Assembly (NCBI GenBank): GCA_017619815.1
Contig: JAFZRR010000054.1
Location: 1 to 10,121 of the forward strand
DNA: 10,121 nucleotides
Source: Bacilli bacterium
GTDB lineage: Bacteria > Bacillota_I > Bacilli_A > RFN20 > CAG-826
Direction: 5' to 3'
Shown here: positions 1 to 6,563 of the stretch, piece by piece
How the letters are laid out: each line of letters begins with the position of its first letter
Position numbering within the stretch: position 1 is the stretch's first letter
Notes under the pieces: generated by a model
Database searches by the model: none
Seen by the model: the letters and a program-made list of their open reading frames with translations, nothing else
What the model was told of the DNA's origin: nothing
Translations under genes and position numbers: made by a program

Positions 1-2406
1 GGCATCTACCTCCATGCCGTTAGCATAAATCTTTCTTTTATCGGTATGTTTATTTTGATAGTGGACATTAACTTTTTTACCTTTGATAACTAATGAAATA
101 GAGGCATCATCACTTGGGAAATAGTTTGTTGGTTCAATGACCAATTCATCACCGATTTGTGGTTTGATACCGAACATATCAAAGATAATCGCTTTTAATA
201 AGGTGTTGCTACTTCCTGTATACCAGTCAGACATACTCTCTCCATCTATGCCTAATTCCTCATTGAAACCATATGAATTAGGCATAACGAAAGGAGAGGT
301 TGTAACTTTACTATGTGTAATAGGAATTATTTTATAAATTTGTTCAAAGGCTTTTTTACCTTCTTTCATATTGAGGAGCGCTCTAGCGAAGAACATACCA
401 GCATGGATGTATGTCGCGCCGTTTTCCGCGGTTCCTTTAGGAAGATTAACAATTCTTCCAACTTTATAAGCGTTAGATTTATCAAAGTATTTATCAAATG
501 TTTGGATACCGTATTTGCTATCTAAGGCTTCAGAAGCTTTTAAGATATCGTTTTGATATTCTGGGTTTTCTTTTAATAATCCAGATAAGACAAAGAATGC
601 ATGGGAAGTGGCGCTATATCTGGACTGATGGTCAACATCATCAAAGCTACCGACATAGAAGGAACGGTTTTCGCCCCAACCATGAACGATTTTACGTACT
701 CCTTCTCGTTCTATGATTCCGTTATCTAAAATACCTTTTTCCACTTTCTTAGCGATATCTAAGTAGTGAGGATCGTTTTTATCTTTAGTAATGTTTCTAA
801 TATCTTCCATCTCATTGAGATTTTGATATAAATGACAGCTTGCCATGATAGAAACACCGTTACCGAACTTACTCTCTTTACTAGCGCCTAATCCATCAAC
901 TGCATCGTTCCAGTCGCCATAAAGGGCTTTTAAGCAGTGGGTGTCTTCATCGATATTGCTAATTAAATAATTAATAATTTTCACTAAGTGGTCATAAACG
1001 GAATCTTGCATATCAAGAATCTTTCCGCCTTTACGGTCAATTAACTGACAATAACCACATTTTTCTTTTAATAAAGAATAGTCATTTGTGAACGCTAAAT
1101 ATTTATAGATAGTGGAAATAATCCATTGTCCTTGATCGATGAATTCTCTGTTATCTAGAAGTGGTTGATGACCTTTTGCTTCTTTGGCGTATTGTCTTGG
1201 TGCTCTTCCAGATGGGTCAAGATAAGATAAAGATTCTAAAATTTTCTTTCTCGCGTTTTCTTTATCCCAAAGTAAAGAGACTTCTAACATTTGATAAACA
1301 TCTCTAATACCTAAAAGCATCAAAGATGAATTCTTTGTTTTAGAAGAATAATCAACTTGTTCCATAACACTAGATAGGAAGTTGTTGAATAATTCGTTAT
1401 TTAAATCAGTATCTTTAAGTTCAGAGAAATGGATTTTCACATCTTTCTTCCCATCTCTTAGATTTTCCTTAAATAACTTATCGTTTGTATCTATGTCATA
1501 ACTTTCATCTTTTGGTTGTTCTTCAAAAGAGATAGTGACTTGATAGTTACTTCTTAAATAATCATTAGGTTTGATATTTTTACTAACGATATCACCATAA
1601 ACCGCCATATCGACGAATGAGGCACATGGTAAATGATTGACGAAGTAACCATTTCTTAAGTTGATGGATTGAGAGATAGAACGGTTCTTATCTCCAACAT
1701 AATCCATTCTTCTAGTAGTGATATCTTTTTTATCGCCGTTGTTGGCTGATTTTAATAAAGCATAATTATTTAAGTGAACTTCCCTACTTAAGTCCTCTAC
1801 TGCGCTAAAAAGGGCGTTTTCACCTTGAATGCGTATTGTCCTAAACCATTTGGTTTCTTCATCTTCTACTGAAGAATGAATAAGTAGTGGATTGAAGTAG
1901 AAAGATATATAGGCATCAACATCTTTCTTGGTCCTATTTATAACATATGTATTGAACAAGATTTTCTTATCTTGATTGATTGTCATTTTAACTGCAAATA
2001 TCACGCCTTTTATTACACGTGTGTATAAAGCATATGAAGGTGTATATATCGTATATGTTTCATAATCTAATCCATATTCTGTATCCGCGTTGCCTAATAT
2101 AGAAAAGACTTCATATTTTCCTTTATTCTTAATTGCACCATAAAAGTTAATATATGGTTCTTTTCCTTCAACAGTGGGTGGGATAAGGAAGAAATTAGAT
2201 TGATTAATGGAGATATTACCAGAGGCATATGCCCATAAGGTTAAGCCATCCACGGTGTATGGATATCTTGAATCTCCGATAGGATTTCTAAACGCTAAAA
2301 TGTTGCCGTTCTTTAAAAAGAAACATTGCTCATTTAAATAAGAACCAGGTTTCTTTTCTTTCTTGGCTTTTCTTGCTTCGGAGATAAAACGTAAGATTTC
2401 TTCCAT
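1..2406 (-). CDS. GH94-like glycoside phosphorylase (3' end cut by window)
   Basis: The reading frame is open from an ATG at 2404-2406 to the window edge, giving 802 residues with no stop. Seen: a conserved N-terminal stretch GDSRYPYTVDGLTLWAYASG near residue 60, the block YGDWNDAVDG with GDWND at about residues 497-501, and later GTAENGATYIHAGMFF and NSYGFNEELG. Known: GH94 enzymes (cellobiose, chitobiose and related phosphorylases, roughly 800 residues) carry their general-acid Asp in a DWND motif and split beta-glycosides with phosphate to give a sugar 1-phosphate. There is no signal peptide, so a cytoplasmic role on imported oligosaccharides is inferred. The substrate cannot be read from the sequence, and a GH149 or GH161 relative is possible. 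Most of the protein is probably present. There is no Shine-Dalgarno sequence in the 20 bases before the ATG. The gene is divergent from the deacetylase at 2569. Confidence 0.88.
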   Translation of the reverse strand, partial: MEEILRFISEARKAKKEKKPGSYLNEQCFFLKNGNILAFRNPIGDSRYPYTVDGLTLWAYASGNISINQSNFFLIPPTVEGKEPYINFYGAIKNKGKYEVFSILGNADTEYGLDYETYTIYTPSYALYTRVIKGVIFAVKMTINQDKKILFNTYVINRTKKDVDAYISFYFNPLLIHSSVEDEETKWFRTIRIQGENALFSAVEDLSREVHLNNYALLKSANNGDKKDITTRRMDYVGDKNRSISQSINLRNGYFVNHLPCASFVDMAVYGDIVSKNIKPNDYLRSNYQVTISFEEQPKDESYDIDTNDKLFKENLRDGKKDVKIHFSELKDTDLNNELFNNFLSSVMEQVDYSSKTKNSSLMLLGIRDVYQMLEVSLLWDKENARKKILESLSYLDPSGRAPRQYAKEAKGHQPLLDNREFIDQGQWIISTIYKYLAFTNDYSLLKEKCGYCQLIDRKGGKILDMQDSVYDHLVKIINYLISNIDEDTHCLKALYGDWNDAVDGLGASKESKFGNGVSIMASCHLYQNLNEMEDIRNITKDKNDPHYLDIAKKVEKGILDNGIIEREGVRKIVHGWGENRSFYVGSFDDVDHQSRYSATSHAFFVLSGLLKENPEYQNDILKASEALDSKYGIQTFDKYFDKSNAYKVGRIVNLPKGTAENGATYIHAGMFFARALLNMKEGKKAFEQIYKIIPITHSKVTTSPFVMPNSYGFNEELGIDGESMSDWYTGSSNTLLKAIIFDMFGIKPQIGDELVIEPTNYFPSDDASISLVIKGKKVNVHYQNKHTDKRKIYANGMEVDA

Positions 2407-2568
2407 ATTTTTTAGATTTGTGAAAAATATTTCTACTACACCTATAATAAATTATTTTTTGACAAATAAATACAAAAATCTTCAAAATGAGTGAATTATT
2501 TAATTTTGTAAAAAAATATCACTTTTGCCTAAAAAGCCCTATAATTGAAATAGAAGAAGGACAAAGTT
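2407..2568. promoter_or_regulatory. Divergent intergenic promoter region
   Basis: These 162 AT-rich bases separate two divergent genes. On the plus strand there is a perfect -35 hexamer TTGACA at 2459-2464 followed after 18 bases by CAAAAT. Nearer the deacetylase is a perfect -10 TATAAT at 2540-2545 with a poor -35. On the minus strand the best -10 for the phosphorylase is TATTAT at 2444-2449, without a well-spaced -35. No convincing operator palindrome is present. Confidence 0.5.
2540..2560 (+). promoter_or_regulatory. -10 box and RBS of the deacetylase gene
   Basis: TATAAT at 2540-2545 predicts a start near 2552 and a leader of about 17 bases. The purine-rich GAAGGA at 2555-2560 lies 8 bases before the ATG at 2569 and serves as ribosome binding site. 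The -35 at the right distance is poor, so an upstream start from TTGACA at 2459 is an alternative. Confidence 0.5.
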
Positions 2569-3393
2569 ATGAAACTAAACAAGGGAAATATCTATCTTCC
2601 TAAAAATAGAAAAACTCAACCTGTAAAGTGGCTTTGCATATGCGCGCATCAAGATGATTGTGAAATCATGGCGATTGATGGAATTCTCAAAGGTTATTAT
2701 TCTAAGAAGTATTCCTTCGCCTTAGTGGAAACTACAGATGGTGGTGGATCCGCGAGAACAGGAAAGTTTGCAAATTACACAGACGATGAAATGAAACAAG
2801 TTCGCGTAAAAGAACAACAAGCCGCTGCGGAAATTGGAAAATATCATTCCTTGTATATGCTTGGTTACACATCTAAAGAAGTAAAAGACAGAAATAATGA
2901 AGATATCGTTAATGACTATCTAGAAATCATCAAAGAATTAAAACCACAAGTCATCTATACTCATTCCGTCTTGGATAAACATCCAACCCATATCGGTGTG
3001 GTTATCAATGTCATCAAAGCATTAAGAAAGATTCCAAAGGAAGAACAACCAAAACTCTTCTACGGCTGCGAAGTCTGGAGAGGACTTGATTGGATTAGTG
3101 ACGAAAGAAAGATTGGATTTGACGTCAGTAGAAACGAAAGACTTCAAAAGAAAATCCTCGATGTCTTCGAAAGTCAAATCGCTGGTGGTAAAGCTTACAC
3201 AAAAGCCTCCATCGGAAGAAGATATCAAAACGCGACATATTTCCAATCTCATTCAGTCGATAGCTTCAAGATGATTAGCTATGCGATTGATATGAAGCCA
3301 TTATTAAAGAATCCAAACCTCGGTGTTAAAGAATTCGCCTTATCATTCGTAGATGATTTAAGAAGCGAAATCAGCGACACAATCGGTGATTAA
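2569..3393 (+). CDS. PIG-L/LmbE-family zinc-dependent deacetylase
   Basis: This 274-aa protein has the two metal-binding signatures of the PIG-L (LmbE-like) family: AHQDDCE at residues 26-32, matching the usual AHPDDxE with Gln in place of Pro, and DKHPTH at 136-141, where His138 and His141 fit the HxxH pattern. The conserved RxxE element follows at Arg79 and Glu82. Family members hydrolyse N-acetyl groups from amino sugars or sugar conjugates (GlcNAc-PI, GlcNAc-malate in bacillithiol synthesis, mycothiol precursors). The substrate here is unknown. There is no signal peptide or membrane segment, so it is probably cytoplasmic. At 274 residues it is longer than BshB (about 220-240), and the extra length is mostly at the C-terminus. 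It appears monocistronic, with its own -10 box and a terminator 16 bases after the stop. The family call is firm; a bacillithiol role is not supported by any neighbour. Confidence 0.88.
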   Translation: MKLNKGNIYLPKNRKTQPVKWLCICAHQDDCEIMAIDGILKGYYSKKYSFALVETTDGGGSARTGKFANYTDDEMKQVRVKEQQAAAEIGKYHSLYMLGYTSKEVKDRNNEDIVNDYLEIIKELKPQVIYTHSVLDKHPTHIGVVINVIKALRKIPKEEQPKLFYGCEVWRGLDWISDERKIGFDVSRNERLQKKILDVFESQIAGGKAYTKASIGRRYQNATYFQSHSVDSFKMISYAIDMKPLLKNPNLGVKEFALSFVDDLRSEISDTIGD

Positions 3394-3408
3394 TAATTTG
3401 ACTATATG

Positions 3409-3442
3409 AAAAGACATCCCGTTCTCCCGAGATGTCTTTTTT
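3409..3442. terminator. Convergent, probably bidirectional intrinsic terminator
   Basis: A 10-bp stem AAAAGACATC (3409-3418) / GATGTCTTTT (3431-3440) with a 12-base loop is followed on the plus strand by T's to 3442. It starts 16 bases after the deacetylase stop. Read on the minus strand it lies about 14 bases after the stop of the secreted-protein gene and ends in four T's, so it can serve both converging genes, more strongly on the plus strand. Confidence 0.85.
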
Positions 3443-3454
3443 GTTTGTTTTGAA

Positions 3455-4810
3455 TTATAAAGTTGTGATTCTTGGATATGTGAACACACCTTTATATTTA
3501 TTTGCGTTTTGACTATTTGTTCCGTAGTTAACACAGTGCATATGATAGGTGTTGATATGGAAGTTATATCCTTCTTGATAGTTATCGAAGAAATCTTCGT
3601 AATAAGAGATTTGGAATCCGTTGACAAATACCTTGCTACTCACGTTTCCAGTTACTGGATCTGCTTCAAATTCATAACGTATATACCAGTATGGAAGGTT
3701 AAATGTGTTATAAGCTTCTCTATATGTTTTTGTGCCATTTTTAACTATGGTTGTATCTGGATCGGCGAACTGCCATCCATCTGTTCCATAGTCTTTATAA
3801 GTAGTGAAGAATCTTCCGGAATATGAATAATTGCCATAAAGATCTTGGTGAATTCTATCTGGACTATCTTTACCTAATGGCTCGTAGTTGTCATTTCCGA
3901 TATATGCATATTCCCAGTTTTCACCAACTTTATTGTTATCAGCATCGGTCATAAAGATTTCTGGCCAAACCGAATAATTGAAGTAATTATCTATTGCATT
4001 ACCATATGCATTAACGGCTTGAGATATATTACCTAAGATAGTAGTGTTAATGCTGAATCTTGTGCCTAAATTAGATGAATATCTAAACGCTTGACCATTC
4101 CATCTATACCAAACATCGTCATGTCCGCCGTGACTTCCAGTTGAATAATTGTTTTGTGTGCTTCCTGGGTTATTTGTTAATTCCACAAAGTTATATCCCC
4201 AAACCTTTTTGCTAGATGAAGATCTCGCACTCCAAATATTGGAATTTTCATTGAAAATCATTTCGTTATCAATTGAACTGTCGCAAAGGCAGTTAAGAGT
4301 AATGGATTCGATATCAACACCGGTGGTTGTATCATCTGTATAAAGAATGAAATAGGCTTCATTATTTGCAACTTGGATTTCAATGTTACTTGTAACTAAA
4401 TTTGCTTTATCAAAAACCATATCTTGCATAAGATAATCGGTCAACTTGTAGTATAAAGATGCACCGGTATATTTTATGGTCATTGATGTAAAACCATTAA
4501 TTACGGAACGGTTATAAACCATGCCGTTATAATCATATACACCATTGTAGTTTCTCTTTTTGATATTACCTAATTTGTTGGAAACTGGTGTGTAGCCAAT
4601 AAGATCAAATTCATTAGTTTTAACAGTAGCGGAATAGTAATAGCCGTAATCTTCTTCAGAGATTTCGGTATTTCCATCTAAAACCAATTCATGGTTAGTA
4701 GCTCTTGTGAGTTGCTTAACGATATTTGTATGTGCAAAAACAATCGCAGCAGTGGAGCCGATGGTCAAGAAACCCGCAACCGATAGTGTAAGTAGTGTTT
4801 TATTTTTCAT
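3455..4810 (-). CDS. Secreted protein of unknown function, 451 aa
   Basis: I do not recognise this family. A clear signal peptide is present: MKNK, a hydrophobic run at residues 5-25, and a likely cleavage after VFA (26) before HTN. The mature protein is rich in Tyr, Asn, Thr and Trp. It seems to have two parts. Residues about 40-175 contain the beta-like strands FTSMTIKYTGASLYYKL and IESITLNCLC. Residues about 200-451 are rich in aromatic residues, for example YWYIRYEFEADPVTGNVSSK near 374-393. The alternating strands and exposed aromatics suggest a carbohydrate-binding or concanavalin-like sandwich, but this is inference from composition. There is no LPXTG motif, lipobox or C-terminal membrane segment, so the product is probably released or held non-covalently. 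The three cysteines are Cys174, Cys176 and Cys426. The start is chosen for the signal peptide. The ribosome binding site is weak (AGAGAG about 13 bases upstream). Confidence 0.85.
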   Translation of the reverse strand: MKNKTLLTLSVAGFLTIGSTAAIVFAHTNIVKQLTRATNHELVLDGNTEISEEDYGYYYSATVKTNEFDLIGYTPVSNKLGNIKKRNYNGVYDYNGMVYNRSVINGFTSMTIKYTGASLYYKLTDYLMQDMVFDKANLVTSNIEIQVANNEAYFILYTDDTTTGVDIESITLNCLCDSSIDNEMIFNENSNIWSARSSSSKKVWGYNFVELTNNPGSTQNNYSTGSHGGHDDVWYRWNGQAFRYSSNLGTRFSINTTILGNISQAVNAYGNAIDNYFNYSVWPEIFMTDADNNKVGENWEYAYIGNDNYEPLGKDSPDRIHQDLYGNYSYSGRFFTTYKDYGTDGWQFADPDTTIVKNGTKTYREAYNTFNLPYWYIRYEFEADPVTGNVSSKVFVNGFQISYYEDFFDNYQEGYNFHINTYHMHCVNYGTNSQNANKYKGVFTYPRITTL

Positions 4811-4838
4811 AGATGTTTTATCGCTCTCTAACGCCCAT

Positions 4839-4860
4839 ATTATATAGGTGTATGTACGCG
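4839..4860 (-). promoter_or_regulatory. Promoter of the 451-aa secreted protein gene
   Basis: Read on the minus strand, a perfect -10 TATAAT covers 4844-4839 and predicts a start near 4832, giving a leader of about 22 bases. Just upstream of it is the alternating stretch CGCGTACATACAC (4860-4848). No good -35 is found at 17 bases (TAGTTT is the closest), so the promoter may need an activator. Confidence 0.5.
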
Positions 4861-4947
4861 AAACTAAAGTAAAATTTAAGTTTGAACGAAATTTTCATAT
4901 ATTAAAAAAACTCTATTTAATCATATAAATAATAAATTCGCCATATG

Positions 4948-4964
4948 TTATCGCAAAGCGATAA
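4948..4964. repeat. Short perfect inverted repeat TTATCGC-aaa-GCGATAA
   Basis: A 7-bp perfect dyad with a 3-base centre lies about 40-50 bases upstream of the operon -35 element. One half-site, TTATCGC, recurs at 4818-4824 in the leader of the divergent gene. It could be an operator for a dimeric regulator. There is no T-run after it, so it is unlikely to be a terminator. Confidence 0.4.
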
Positions 4965-5001
4965 ATATTTTGTGCGTATGCATATATCTACGAATGCGCT
5001 G

Positions 5002-5035
5002 TTGCACGCATGCGCGTATGCGCACATAATATAAT
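5002..5035 (+). promoter_or_regulatory. Promoter of the WEFN/SipW operon
   Basis: A -35-like TTGCAC at 5002-5007 is followed after 17 bases by CATAAT (5025-5030), or after 22 bases by the perfect TATAAT (5030-5035). The spacer GCATGCGCGTATGCGCA is perfectly alternating purine-pyrimidine and GC-rich, unlike its AT-rich surroundings. The predicted start is about 5037-5042, right before the leader hairpin. Confidence 0.5.
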
Positions 5036-5043
5036 CAGCAAAA

Positions 5044-5090
5044 ATAACACAAACCGCGAAAAGCAATTGATCCCCAAATCTTTGTGTTAT
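5044..5090 (+). promoter_or_regulatory. 5' leader stem-loop of the operon mRNA
   Basis: ATAACACAAA (5044-5053) and TTTGTGTTAT (5081-5090) form a perfect 10-bp stem around a 27-base loop. It begins within a few bases of the predicted transcription start and ends 12 bases before the AGGAGG ribosome binding site, so it would sit at the very 5' end of the mRNA. A terminal hairpin of this kind can protect an abundant mRNA, or act as a regulatory leader. No known riboswitch class is recognised. Confidence 0.6.
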
Positions 5091-5102
5091 GGTTCATATT
5101 CT

Positions 5103-5108
5103 AGGAGG
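5103..5108 (+). promoter_or_regulatory. Strong RBS deciding the start at 5119
   Basis: AGGAGG is followed after 10 bases by the ATG at 5119. That ATG is directly followed by the charged start of a signal peptide. An in-frame earlier start at 5089 would overlap the leader stem and place this site inside the coding region, so 5119 is preferred. Confidence 0.85.
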
Positions 5109-5118
5109 AAAAAATAAT

Positions 5119-5682
5119 ATGAAAACCGCAACAAAAATTTCTTTAATCGCCACAATCTCAACCTTAGCATTAGCAGGTACAGCTTTTGCTGCATGGGAAT
5201 TCAACGAATCCGCAAATGCAAATGCAAATTCGAACGTCGCTATCACAGCTGACACAAGTGTTGGTACACTCGTTGTTAACCCAAGCGCAATCTACTTAAC
5301 ATTGGACCAAGACTTAGCAAATCCAGTTTTCACAAGTGTTAACTACAACAATAGTGAAAACGCAGTTGCAAATGCTGACATCATCACATCTCTCGAACTT
5401 ACATATACAGGTTCTGCAAAATCCAATGATGTTAGTGACGTCACATTAAGTGTTGTTCTTACAGTTGACCCAGCTATCGCCACATACGTTACAGTTTCTG
5501 GCGGTGACACAGTTCCAGCAGGCACAAATAATGCAAATGTCAAAACATCAACATACACACTCCCAACACTCGCTTGGGCATCAGGCAAAAAGCCAACAAC
5601 ACAAGCTCAATATGATGCAATGATTGAAAATTTAAACGGAAAACAAATCACATTCGCATTCAGCGCAACAGTTGGTGAATAA
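5119..5682 (+). CDS. Small exported TasA/camelysin-like protein with WEFN motif
   Basis: This is a 187-aa exported protein. A signal peptide covers residues 1-24 (MKTATK, a hydrophobic core and TAFA) with predicted cleavage AFA|A. It is directly followed by AWEFNESANANANSNVAIT, a motif shared with the protein encoded at 6553. The mature part has no cysteine, is rich in Thr, Val, Ala and Asn, and has an alternating pattern typical of a single beta-sandwich, as in TasA/CalY-type fibre proteins. The family assignment rests on size, composition, the position of the aromatic motif and the adjacent SipW-type peptidase, not on a clear TasA sequence match. It is the first gene of the operon, with the strongest ribosome binding site and a stabilising-type leader, so it is probably the most abundant product. 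An 18-base triple repeat of GCAAAT at 5212-5229 encodes the Ala-Asn run. Confidence 0.8.
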   Translation: MKTATKISLIATISTLALAGTAFAAWEFNESANANANSNVAITADTSVGTLVVNPSAIYLTLDQDLANPVFTSVNYNNSENAVANADIITSLELTYTGSAKSNDVSDVTLSVVLTVDPAIATYVTVSGGDTVPAGTNNANVKTSTYTLPTLAWASGKKPTTQAQYDAMIENLNGKQITFAFSATVGE

Positions 5683-5723
5683 TTAATAAATTAATTGAAA
5701 GAATAGCAAAGAATAAATAGATT

Positions 5724-6563
5724 ATGTCAGGGTTAACAGTAATTACGATAATTACCCTGGCGGTCGTATCTTGTTTAGACTTATCTATCATAATTCTCTC
5801 TTATCACTTTATTCTTAAAAGCGCTAAGCGATTAACAGCCTCTGGCGCTTTGGATGAAGAATTCAAGAAAGAGGAAGAAGACAATAAAAAACCACATAAG
5901 AAAGCACTCAACATTGCTTCTCAAGTAGTGTCTGGTGTCATCTGTGTGGGACTCATCACTCTCGCATTGGTCTCGGGGATATACCGTGCAAGAGGTGATA
6001 ACTTTGTAGCAAACAATCGTGCATCCTTCGCCATCGCGACAAATTCCATGGATGGATATATCGATGATGACTATAAGGACATGCTTGTCCAACAATACAT
6101 ATCATATTATGAAGTTGATCAGTCGACCGCTGAGAAGAAACTAAAGAAAGACCAATTTGAAGTTGGTGACTTTCTCACTTTCAACGTTGTCAAAGCTGAT
6201 GAAGAACTAGTTCAATATGATGTTTATGGCTATAAGAACGCCAAAGGCAAAATCATCACCCACCGTTTAGTGGGTATCAATGAAGATGGAACATTAAAGT
6301 TCCGTGGTGATAACGCTCCTGGTGTTGATACAAAAGTAAACCGCGAACAAGTCTTATACCGCTATAGGGGAAATAATGCTAAGCATATGGGTTTAGCAAT
6401 ACTTTTCTTTGGTTCTGGATACGGCATATACGTCATATTCGCGGCTATTGCTATATTTGCAGTAACCGATGTCGCTATCTATAAGTGGGAAAAGATTAAG
6501 AAGAATAGACTTCAACAAATTGGTTTATACGTAGAAAAGAAAAAGAAGAAAGATGGCAAATAG
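5724..6563 (+). CDS. SipW/ER-type signal peptidase I (S26B-like), divergent
   Basis: This is a 279-aa membrane protein. Segments: TM1 about residues 4-30, a charged loop (KKEEEDNKK), TM2 about 66-86, a catalytic domain about 95-215, TM3 about 223-250, and a basic tail KKKKKDGK. Motifs: NSMDGY with the likely nucleophile Ser108 followed by Met; GDFLTFN at 148-154; ITHRLVG with His180; RGDNAPGVD with Asp196 and Asp202. Use of His where bacterial SPase I has Lys is characteristic of the archaeal/ER/SipW branch (S26B). It probably cleaves the two WEFN proteins encoded on either side. Odd points: the Ser box departs from SGSMxP, about 30 extra residues separate it from the GD box, and the N-terminus carries an extra TM. 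It lies 41 bases after the first gene without a terminator and overlaps the next by 11 bases. Its ribosome binding site is weak. Confidence 0.85.
   Translation: MSGLTVITIITLAVVSCLDLSIIILSYHFILKSAKRLTASGALDEEFKKEEEDNKKPHKKALNIASQVVSGVICVGLITLALVSGIYRARGDNFVANNRASFAIATNSMDGYIDDDYKDMLVQQYISYYEVDQSTAEKKLKKDQFEVGDFLTFNVVKADEELVQYDVYGYKNAKGKIITHRLVGINEDGTLKFRGDNAPGVDTKVNREQVLYRYRGNNAKHMGLAILFFGSGYGIYVIFAAIAIFAVTDVAIYKWEKIKKNRLQQIGLYVEKKKKKDGK

Larger units (their letters stand above)
4811..5118. promoter_or_regulatory. Divergent intergenic region with alternating purine-pyrimidine islands
   Basis: This 308-base region holds no gene. It serves two divergent exported-protein units. Seen: a minus-strand -10 at 4839-4844; alternating purine-pyrimidine runs at 4848-4860 (13 bases), 4971-4987 (17) and 5003-5028 (26); an inverted repeat at 4948-4964; the operon promoter near 5002-5035; a leader inverted repeat at 5044-5090; and an AGGAGG site at 5103. 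The middle part, about 4861-4947, is plain AT-rich sequence in which I see nothing specific. Confidence 0.7.

Noticed and set aside
137..716. Three short plus-strand reading frames
   Set aside because: They lie opposite the GH94 gene, whose frame is continuous and carries conserved motifs; they have no ribosome binding sites or recognisable products.
2483..2527. Imperfect inverted repeat CAAAAtgAGTGA ... TCACTTTTG
   Set aside because: It has a bulge, short AT-rich arms and a 24-base centre; such repeats are expected by chance in this composition.
2437..4852. Shared 10-mer TATAGGTGTA at 2437-2446 (minus) and 4843-4852 (plus)
   Set aside because: It reads toward the gene in one case and away from it in the other, and is AT-rich; chance similarity is the simplest reading.
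5089..5118. Upstream start extending the first WEFN protein by 10 residues
   Set aside because: It overlaps the leader stem, has no ribosome binding site of its own, and would put the AGGAGG site inside the gene.
5212..5229. Tandem GCAAAT x3
   Set aside because: It is an in-frame Ala-Asn codon repeat in the mature N-terminus; too short for a CRISPR or other array.
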